A stretch of 57,390 nucleotides of DNA from contig DASPTU010000131.1 in assembly GCA_035623255.1 (NCBI GenBank), positions 1-57,390 on the forward strand, in the 5' to 3' direction. The notes beneath the pieces were generated by a model that had not been told where the DNA came from, searched no databases, and was given only the letters and a program-made list of their open reading frames with translations. The first letter of the stretch is position 1. The number at the start of each line of letters is the position of its first letter. Made by a program: the position numbers and the translations under genes. This stretch comes from JAFAGX01 sp035623255 (GTDB lineage Bacteria > Acidobacteriota > Terriglobia > Terriglobales > Acidobacteriaceae). Below are positions 51,041-57,390 of the stretch, piece by piece.

Positions 51041-52120
51041 TCAGAATATCTTGACGCGGATCGTCAGATACTTCTTCGGGTTCTCGCGAATGGCTTTAAT
51101 CAGATCGCGAGTTTCTACAAGGAGCTTGTCGGTGTTGTTGTAAACCGATTCGTCCTGCAACAGCTTCCCGACTGTTCCCTGTCCAGAATTGAGGCGGTCC
51201 GTCAGCGTGGAAAGCTGGTTCACCGTATTCTTTAACTTGTCGGCGAATTCCTGATCGTGCGTCATCGTTCCCAGCGCTCCCTTGCCAGCGCTAACATCCT
51301 CAGTGAACTTCTTGACATTGGCGACGGTGTCGTTCGCGTTGTTGTAAAGCGTCGGATCTGTCAGAAACTTACCGGCTGTTCCTTTGCCGGCGTTCAGGCC
51401 GTCAATGATGGTATTCAACTTGGTGATGACGTCGTTGGCGTTGTGGTAGAGCTCATCACTGACGATAGCCTTGCCGATGCTGCCCTTCCCGCTGGCTACG
51501 TCGGCGACAAGGCCCTGGAATTGCCTGACAGTTGAGTTCAACTGGTTGTACAGGCTGGCATCGTAAACCAGCTTGCCGAGGGATCCCTGGCCACTTTCCA
51601 CGAAGGCGAGAATGCGGTCTACCCGCTTTTCCAGAGCATCAAGATTCTGCAGTGTGCTCTGGCTGGCGCGAACCACATCTTCGACTTGCGGAGTTTCTTC
51701 GGTCGGAAGCACGTCGCCGTTCTGCGCCTCTGGCCCTCTGGCCCGAGCGCTATTGATGTCGACATAGGTCGCGCCCAGGACGCCAGCGGTCGCCAGGGTG
51801 GTTACCGAGTCCTTTCGCAAATTTTCGTGATATCTGGTACTGATTTTCATGGTCACTTGGACAGGAGTCAGGCGGTAGCGAGGGTTGGATACTACCAGCA
51901 CTTTCGCGACACTGCCGATATCCACGCCCTGCAAACGTACAACGGCTCCCGGTTGGATTCCGGCGGCGTTATCGAAGTAGGATTTGAGGATGATCTTGCG
52001 GGTGAATATGCCCCCGGTGCTGGTCATCAGCAGGATCAAGATGGCGAGAATAAGGCTGCCTGCCACCACCGTAAGCCCGACTTTCAGTTGAGACCACTTC
52101 AACTGCTTCTGGCTAGGCAC
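51041..52120 (-). CDS. MCE/MlaD-family protein with five 34-residue repeats
   Basis: A 359-residue protein starting at GTG with GGAG upstream. It has an N-terminal membrane helix (about 15-33), a single MCE domain (about 42-125, IQPGAVVRLQGVDIGSVAKV, TLATAGVLGATYVDIN) and a helical C-terminal part with repeats starting at residues 176, 210, 244, 278 and 312, each beginning S/A-G-x-G-(S/T/A). MCE proteins form hexameric lipid-transfer rings or tubes between membranes. No mlaE or mlaF permease or ATPase gene is adjacent, so the transporter must be elsewhere. Confidence 0.88.
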   Translation of the reverse strand: MPSQKQLKWSQLKVGLTVVAGSLILAILILLMTSTGGIFTRKIILKSYFDNAAGIQPGAVVRLQGVDIGSVAKVLVVSNPRYRLTPVQVTMKISTRYHENLRKDSVTTLATAGVLGATYVDINSARARGPEAQNGDVLPTEETPQVEDVVRASQSTLQNLDALEKRVDRILAFVESGQGSLGKLVYDASLYNQLNSTVRQFQGLVADVASGKGSIGKAIVSDELYHNANDVITKLNTIIDGLNAGKGTAGKFLTDPTLYNNANDTVANVKKFTEDVSAGKGALGTMTHDQEFADKLKNTVNQLSTLTDRLNSGQGTVGKLLQDESVYNNTDKLLVETRDLIKAIRENPKKYLTIRVKIF

Positions 52121-52206
52121 TGGCTCTCCGCAACCTCATAAGAACGTCGGTGATTTGAACCCGAGGATGCCTGCATCATAGCAGAGCGGGTGGAAGGCTT
52201 TCGATA

Positions 52207-54606
52207 TCAGGAAAGGCGCGCGGGCAACGTCTTGGAAAACATGATCGCCGATAGATAGGCTGCCGCTCCGCTGGCTAAGGTAATAGTTAATCCGAATTGG
52301 ATTGCAACCACCATAGCCAGAACTGATCCCAGGACGCTGGCACCGGCATTCAACGCCCAAGCCCATTCGACCGCGTTCTCCGCAGCGTCAGCTTTGCCTT
52401 TCCGCTGAAGTGGCGCGTAGGCCAATGCGCGCAGACCAGTGGGAAACGGCATCCCCATCGCAAAGCCAAGGGGGATCAATACCGCGGCGCTTACAAGAAA
52501 CTTGGCGGCAAATGGTAAGCCAATAAGAGTACCCAGCAGAGCAGGCAAGATCAGCACATAAAAAAGGATTCCTGAAGTAATGAAGGCTAAAGGGGCCCAG
52601 ACTCGGCCGGGGTCCGTGAGCCAGTTGCGTGAGAACAAGCTGCCGAGTCCGCTTGAAAGCAGGAGGAGGAACACCACGACCGTTAAGGCGTAGGTTGGAT
52701 GCCCGAGGAACAACACGAAACGTTGAATGAAAGCAATCTCGACCAGAATGTAGCCGAGTCCGACTGCGACAAAGTACAGAAGTGAAGTCAGCTTTTGATG
52801 CTGCCCACCACGCCAAACCAAGGGAATAATCAGAAAGACGGCGACTGCCGCCAAAGAGATCAGCAGGACCGCGCCTAACACGGCTACACCCAGATTCACT
52901 TTCCAGTCGATTGCTTGTGCGAGGTCTTTTCCATGCAGAACTTGATCCAGCTTCAAGGTAAAGAAGAAGAAAGGGGCGTCGTCTCTCACCGGGGACACGT
53001 TGTACGGATAGTGCTGCGCGAAGGCGTTCGGATCATTTTCCGCAATCAGGGAGGAGAACGGATCCGGCTGGGGATCAGAAGGAAGATATAGAAGCGCCAA
53101 TTTTGGATAGTTGCGCAGATGCGTGCGGATGACGTTCTCTTCTTCTGCGGTGAATGGCGTTTTCTTTACCAATACGGCGACTGGGATGCCGTCTTCGTCG
53201 AGTGCTCCTTCCGAGACAACGGCGAAATTTCTGGCAGGATTTCCCACGCCAAGCTCATGCAAGGCCTGCATTGCAACGGAAACTACGCGCAGTGCCTCAC
53301 GGGGCTGGCGGAATTCCCATCGCGTGATGGCTATGAGGCCATCCGGGTTCAGATGGTCGAAATAAGCCCGGAAAGCTTCAACCGTATAAAGGGTGTTCTC
53401 ACTGAGTGCAAAGGCGCCTGCCGCAGTCGAAGCCCAAGTATCGACCAGGGTCATCTGTACAACATCGAACTTTTGGGATGCGTTGCGGACAAATGAGCGT
53501 CCGTCGCTAACAAAAATGTGGACCTGCGGGCGAGTGTACAGATTGAAGGTGTAATCAGCGTAGCGACCACGCATCACGGTGTTGGCGATGATGGGATTGA
53601 TCTCAATTCCGGTAACTAGCGGACTGCCGTTGGCAAGGGCTCGCAGCACATCAACTCCGCCCCCGGGGCCGATGATTGCATAGGTTCCGCGTGGACGCAG
53701 GACATTCGCGATGGCCGGCGGCGCTGCCATCAGATCCCTTTGCCAGTCACTGTCATCCCACTGCTCGGGATCAGCGTTCATGATGTAGGTGGATGCATCG
53801 GCGTCGATGACAATGGCCTTTGCATCGCCCAGGCGATCGACCTCGATTCGTGAAATCGCATTCCAGCGCGCAAATTCCACCCACGATGGATCCCGGAATC
53901 TCCCTTTGGCATAGACGACGTCGATAAGTCTTCCCGAGATGTTTACAGCAATAAGGCCACCCAACCCGACGGCTAGAGCGAGCGCCAGTTTTCGAGTGGT
54001 GCTCGATGCAGCCCATATTCCAGCCGCAACCGCCGTCATGAGAGCGGAAAACATGATCGTGTTCGGCCCGCCAAGCAGGTTGAGTAGTGGAACTACTCCG
54101 AGGCATGCCAGCGCTCCTCCCATGAGATCAGCTCCGTAGAGCCGCGGAATGTGATTCGGTTGGCGAGCGAAGATCAAAGAAAACTCCAGGCCAGTGATGA
54201 AGAACGGCACGGCGCTGGCCAGATACATTGCCGTGAGTCGAAGGAAGTTTTCTCGCGACACGTCAAGCGATACGGGGAGGTGAAGCACGACTTCCAGAAC
54301 GAATGGTATGGCGAGTGCATTTGCGCAGGAGAGCACAGCCACCAGGCGTCGAGTTTCAAACTGGGCCAGCCAGTTCTTGCCCAGGTAGGCGAATACACCT
54401 CCGGAACCGAGACCCAGCAGTGCAATGGAAATTGCGAGAAAGGCGAAATGATAGAAGAGGACAACCGAAAAAAGACGCGTCAGAGCCAGTTCCAGAAGCA
54501 AGGCGGCGAAGCTGGCGATGGCCACTCCGGCCAAAAGCAGCGTGGGTCGAGTCTCACGCGTGACGGAGCCCGGAGTCTCCGCGACCGGATTTGTGATGAC
54601 ATGCAC
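52207..54606 (-). CDS. Large membrane protein with spermidine-synthase-like domain
   Basis: A 799-residue protein in three parts: an N-terminal membrane domain (about 20-215, seven helices), a soluble Rossmann domain (about 230-480) and a C-terminal membrane domain (about 570-795, seven helices). The soluble part has the spermidine-synthase/methyltransferase loop GPGGGVDVLRALANGSPLV, the acidic strand end GIEINPIIANTVM and VSDGRSFVRNASQKFDVVQM. GTG at 54606 is the longest start, no good ribosome site. Related proteins are annotated as spermidine synthase or MFS-like; whether this one makes polyamines is unproven. It follows acpS by 53 bases. Confidence 0.8.
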   Translation of the reverse strand: MHVITNPVAETPGSVTRETRPTLLLAGVAIASFAALLLELALTRLFSVVLFYHFAFLAISIALLGLGSGGVFAYLGKNWLAQFETRRLVAVLSCANALAIPFVLEVVLHLPVSLDVSRENFLRLTAMYLASAVPFFITGLEFSLIFARQPNHIPRLYGADLMGGALACLGVVPLLNLLGGPNTIMFSALMTAVAAGIWAASSTTRKLALALAVGLGGLIAVNISGRLIDVVYAKGRFRDPSWVEFARWNAISRIEVDRLGDAKAIVIDADASTYIMNADPEQWDDSDWQRDLMAAPPAIANVLRPRGTYAIIGPGGGVDVLRALANGSPLVTGIEINPIIANTVMRGRYADYTFNLYTRPQVHIFVSDGRSFVRNASQKFDVVQMTLVDTWASTAAGAFALSENTLYTVEAFRAYFDHLNPDGLIAITRWEFRQPREALRVVSVAMQALHELGVGNPARNFAVVSEGALDEDGIPVAVLVKKTPFTAEEENVIRTHLRNYPKLALLYLPSDPQPDPFSSLIAENDPNAFAQHYPYNVSPVRDDAPFFFFTLKLDQVLHGKDLAQAIDWKVNLGVAVLGAVLLISLAAVAVFLIIPLVWRGGQHQKLTSLLYFVAVGLGYILVEIAFIQRFVLFLGHPTYALTVVVFLLLLSSGLGSLFSRNWLTDPGRVWAPLAFITSGILFYVLILPALLGTLIGLPFAAKFLVSAAVLIPLGFAMGMPFPTGLRALAYAPLQRKGKADAAENAVEWAWALNAGASVLGSVLAMVVAIQFGLTITLASGAAAYLSAIMFSKTLPARLS

Positions 54607-54659
54607 GTTGGCTTCAGTAGAAAGGCGACAGTCTAACAGAAGGACTTTGAGGATTAGGG

Positions 54660-55037
54660 CTAACTCTCGAGCATGACCTGGGCGATGGCGATCTGCTCGG
54701 TATGGGAGATAGAAAGCGCGACATGCTTGGCGCCCAATCGGTTGGCGAACTCCGCGGCCTTGCCGTGGAAGATGATCGTCGGGCGTCCACCGGGCGTGCG
54801 GGAGACCTCGACATCTCGCCAGGCGACACCGAGGTTCCAGCCGGTTCCGATTGCTTTCATGGCTGCTTCTTTGGCGGCAAAGCGTGCAGCGTAACGCTCC
54901 ACCCGATTTGCCTTGCTGTCACAGTAACGAATCTCACCGGCGGTAAAGACTCGATGCAGGAAGCGGTCACCGAAGCGCGCGATGGATTTGGCGATCCGGG
55001 GCACCTCGGCAATGTCAATTCCGGTTCCGACGATCAT
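54660..55037 (-). CDS. acpS: Holo-[acyl-carrier-protein] synthase
   Basis: Transfers 4'-phosphopantetheine from CoA to ACP. The 125 residues show both metal-binding motifs: GTGIDIAEVPRIAKSIARFG (Asp8) and RYAARFAAKEAAMKAIGTGW (Glu57), and the C-terminal SISHTEQIAIAQVML. It is the activator of the ACPs encoded at 44896 and 45162. The gene precedes the spermidine-synthase-like gene on the same strand. Confidence 0.95.
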   Translation of the reverse strand: MIVGTGIDIAEVPRIAKSIARFGDRFLHRVFTAGEIRYCDSKANRVERYAARFAAKEAAMKAIGTGWNLGVAWRDVEVSRTPGGRPTIIFHGKAAEFANRLGAKHVALSISHTEQIAIAQVMLES

Positions 55038-55164
55038 TGGGACAAGTTAGCACAATAAAGAGGGAGGTCTGCAATCAACCATTTCTCTGGTAGTAGTGCA
55101 GTAACGAAGCGAGCCAGACGCGCGATTAGTGTGTGTCGCAAAAGGCGCGACACCTCGCGCGGCC

Positions 55165-55209
55165 CGCCCAGATCCCTCGCGGCGCAAAAGAAACTTGCTC
55201 GGGATGACA
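55165..55209. repeat. Dispersed repeat copy upstream of acpS
   Basis: CGCCCAGATCCCTCGCGGCG and CTTGCTCGGGATGACA match the copy at 37704-37748 almost base for base. It lies in the 198-base gap between acpS and the DUF488 gene. Just before it an inverted repeat TGTCGC...GCGACA (55134-55152) is present, so the element may be part of a longer palindromic unit. Confidence 0.7.
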
Positions 55210-55235
55210 ATGAAATTGCACCACGACCTTTCTTT

Positions 55236-55766
55236 CTAGAAAAGACGGTCCCCACGGTAGATGACCTGCCCGTCTTCGAGCCGAGCTTCTGGCAGCAGTT
55301 CATGTTGTTTCAAAGGACCGGCGCCATTGATGTGCAGAACTTGGTGGCCGTTCGCCACCAGCCAGTCGGAAACCAGCATACGGTGGCAATGAAAATAAAC
55401 CCGTTCCGCGCACATGTATGCGGTGCGGGATTTTTCTGCCAAACCGATGAGTTCAGTGATTGCATCGTGGAACTCGGGCGTGAGCATGTGGTCGGCATAG
55501 TTGCGGAAGCTCTGGTTGCGCAATCCGACATTGGGCGAGTCATCGCGGATCTTCTTGCGGAGGCCGCCCAGCCCTTTCATCCAGACGTAGGAGATTCCGA
55601 AAGCAGGCAAACTCTTTTCTAATGCCTCGCGGTTGAAATGAGGCAAACGGCGCGACATGGGGAATGAACGGATATCGACCAAAGTTTGGATCCCGTGTGC
55701 CTTGAGAGCGTCAACCAGTTCCTGCAAGCTCCGGGTGGAATGACCGATGGTGAATAGCTTTGCCAA
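55236..55766 (-). CDS. DUF488 family protein
   Basis: A 176-residue protein with the DUF488 motifs LFTIGHSTRSLQELVDAL, TLVDIRSFPMSRRLPHFN and CAERVYFHCHRMLVSDWLVA. The Cys/His pair in YFHCHR and the Asp-Arg in VDIRSFP are the conserved positions of the family. It begins at TTG 55766 without a clear ribosome site. The family is widespread and uncharacterised, sometimes found near redox or iron genes. It follows selA by 62 bases. Confidence 0.88.
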   Translation of the reverse strand: MAKLFTIGHSTRSLQELVDALKAHGIQTLVDIRSFPMSRRLPHFNREALEKSLPAFGISYVWMKGLGGLRKKIRDDSPNVGLRNQSFRNYADHMLTPEFHDAITELIGLAEKSRTAYMCAERVYFHCHRMLVSDWLVANGHQVLHINGAGPLKQHELLPEARLEDGQVIYRGDRLF

Positions 55767-55828
55767 GGCAGCATTTCACCACACCGAAGGCGTTGGGCGC
55801 ACGCTTGGGAAGCTCTAGTCCGATGTAT

Positions 55829-57274
55829 TCAATCCGAAGCGATGTGCTGAAGTGCACGAATTAGTGAATTGTCGTGCTCGGGAAATACGGTTCGGAGGTC
55901 GAGCAAGACCCGGCCTTCATCGACCCTTGCAACGACTGGCGGATCGGCGGCACGAAGCCTTTTGCTGATTTCGTCGGCGTCCTTATGACTGAGAGAAACG
56001 GCGATAAGACAGGTGGGAAGCGAGGCGGAAGGCGCTGCGCCGCCACCGATCAGAGATTCGCCGTCGACCAACTCCAGCACCAGTTTCGGGGAGCGCGCCG
56101 CGCTCACTATCGTCTCAGCCCGATTGGCGATTTGCTGCTTGCTGAGCCGCATCATGCGGACAGCGGGAATCGCGTCGTGGTCGCTCTTCACATATGCCAT
56201 CAAGGTTGCTTCCAAAGCCGCGTACGTCAGCTTGTCGACGCGAAGAGCGCGGAACAAAGAGTTTGAGCGCATGCGGGCAATCAGATCGGCGCGGCCACTG
56301 AGCATCCCCGCCTGCGGACCTCCCAGCAATTTATCTCCGCTGTAAGTGACCAGGTCCACTCCGGCCTGCAGGCTGTCCAGTACCGTTGGCTCGCCGGTCA
56401 CTCCGACCGATCGCAAGTCAAACAGCGCGCCACTCCCGAGATCTTCCATTAAAGGAATCTTGCGTTTCCGAGAAAGCTGGACCAACTCGTCGAGTTCAGG
56501 CTGCTCGGTAAAGCCCGTGATCTGAAAATTTGAGCGATGCACGCGCAGCAGCAGGCGGGTTTTCTCGCTGATGGCTCGTTCGTAATCCTGAATGCGGGTG
56601 CGGTTGGTGGTGCCTACCTCACGCAGAACGGCATTCGATTTCGCCATCACGTCGGGAATTCGAAACGATCCGCCGATCTCGACGAGTTCGCCGCGCGAGA
56701 CGATGACTTCGCCACCTTCCGCCAATGTGTTTAGGGCCAGGAGGACAGCGGCGGCATTGTTGTTGACGACAATCGTTGAGATCTCCGCATAAGCTTGATT
56801 TGAACTGTCGCGAACGAGCCGGTCCACAATCTCTAAGACCTTCCTGAACAAGCGATCCACGTGGATATCGCGCTTACCGCGCTGGCCAGTTTCGAGATCA
56901 AATTCGAGGTTCGAATAGCTTAGCGAGGTTCCGGCAATGTGATCGAGGATGGCGTTTGAGAGCGGGGCTCGTCCCAGATTGGTGTGCAAGATAACGCCCG
57001 TGGCGTTGATCACCGAGCGGAGAGAATAGCGAAGGTCACGTCGGACTTGGCGGTCGACCGCGGCATCGATCTGCTCAACCGCAAGCTCCAGGGTTTTGGA
57101 GTCGAGATTGCCGGCTTCGATCTCGCTTCGCAAAGAAGACAGAATTGCGCGAGCCGCATCTCGGACCGCCACCTGTCCTTCTTTGGCAACAAGATTTGAC
57201 AGGCTTGATCGACGCAGTAGTTCATCAACGGAAGGGAGTTTCCGGTAGAGATCGGATTTAGATTCTGTTGGCAC
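55829..57274 (-). CDS. selA: L-seryl-tRNA(Sec) selenium transferase
   Basis: Pyridoxal-phosphate enzyme converting seryl-tRNA(Sec) to selenocysteinyl-tRNA with selenophosphate. The 481 residues (GTG at 57274) include the N-terminal LPSVDELLRRSSLSNLVAKE tRNA-binding part, SVINATGVILHTNLGRAPLS, EDLGSGALFDL and the cofactor lysine Lys315 in VTYSGDKLLGGPQAGMLSG. Its presence implies that the organism can make selenoproteins, but selB, selD, tRNA(Sec) and any selenoprotein are outside the window. The final 116 bases after it show nothing I can assign. Confidence 0.93.
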   Translation of the reverse strand: MPTESKSDLYRKLPSVDELLRRSSLSNLVAKEGQVAVRDAARAILSSLRSEIEAGNLDSKTLELAVEQIDAAVDRQVRRDLRYSLRSVINATGVILHTNLGRAPLSNAILDHIAGTSLSYSNLEFDLETGQRGKRDIHVDRLFRKVLEIVDRLVRDSSNQAYAEISTIVVNNNAAAVLLALNTLAEGGEVIVSRGELVEIGGSFRIPDVMAKSNAVLREVGTTNRTRIQDYERAISEKTRLLLRVHRSNFQITGFTEQPELDELVQLSRKRKIPLMEDLGSGALFDLRSVGVTGEPTVLDSLQAGVDLVTYSGDKLLGGPQAGMLSGRADLIARMRSNSLFRALRVDKLTYAALEATLMAYVKSDHDAIPAVRMMRLSKQQIANRAETIVSAARSPKLVLELVDGESLIGGGAAPSASLPTCLIAVSLSHKDADEISKRLRAADPPVVARVDEGRVLLDLRTVFPEHDNSLIRALQHIASD

Positions 57275-57390
57275 TGGCGATGATTATGCCATTCAAGGCA
57301 ATCGGCGCGCCAAGCTGATATGGCACAGACCTAGTCGGCGGCGTTTTCGTAGTCAGCAGGCCCGGCGCGGATCGATTTCTGGGCTCTCGC

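Noticed and set aside
1..57390. tRNA, rRNA, CRISPR array or insertion sequence
   Set aside because: No T-loop GGTTCGAATCC-type stretch in a cloverleaf context, no regularly spaced repeats, no transposase or integrase motifs were seen by eye.

Overview
The window looks like chromosomal DNA from a GC-rich, motile, Gram-negative soil-type bacterium, most likely an acidobacterium (Acidobacteriota). This rests on gene content and style: an orphan YciI/holin-4/OsmC/DinB assortment, an octaheme cytochrome, paired secreted amidohydrolases, P-ring and L-ring flagellar genes (so an outer membrane), frequent TTG/GTG starts, and dispersed intergenic repeats ending in CTCRGRATGACA. The taxonomic call is inference; no rRNA or tRNA gene was seen.

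Layout. 1-443: a small unknown gene overlapping a ribbon-helix-helix gene. 594-3593: class A penicillin-binding protein plus a membrane-anchored PASTA protein, converging on a minus-strand cluster aroC-def-fmt-rsmB (7644-3606) for aromatic synthesis, translation initiation and rRNA methylation. 7802-11794: orphan NarL-type response regulator, threonine dehydrogenase, DUF1572 protein and an orphan HyuB. 11867-12107: a tiny transcription unit with a 13-codon Lys-rich ORF and a strong terminator. 12057-16602: flagellar operon flgF-flgG-flgA-flgH-flgI-flgJ(N-domain only). 16845-22976: small metabolic and stress genes, gluQ, glutamine synthetase, a radical SAM protein and a secreted DinB protein. 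23031-24308: octaheme cytochrome c with a CRP/FNR-type site in front. 24397-30113: Yip1 protein and the branched-chain amino acid operon ilvC-ilvB-ilvN-ilvD behind a TetR-type palindrome. 30181-35301: BamD-like lipoprotein, rpe, galU, purD-purE. 35481-37628: mntR (apparently leaderless) and mntH with a palindromic operator between them. 37890-43849: aconitase, D-aminoacyl-tRNA deacylase and two co-translated amidohydrolases, the second without metal ligands. 43857-47959: methyltransferase, two acyl carrier proteins with fabF, a receiver/PilZ protein and csbD. 48032-57274: CocE-type hydrolase, lipA, an MCE protein with an exact 34-residue repeat, a three-part spermidine-synthase-like membrane protein, acpS, DUF488 and selA.

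The window is mainly core metabolism and cell envelope biology. Functional links are local: acpS (55037) activates the ACPs at 44896 and 45162, which feed fabF and supply octanoyl groups used before LipA acts; def and fmt act at opposite ends of the formyl-methionine cycle; mntR probably controls mntH. No prophage, CRISPR array, insertion sequence or defence island was seen. No intergenic gap exceeds 300 bases. The most unusual items are the Lys-rich micro-gene, the degenerate amidohydrolase partner, the CRP-type site before the octaheme cytochrome, the palindrome before ilvC and the MCE 34-residue repeat.
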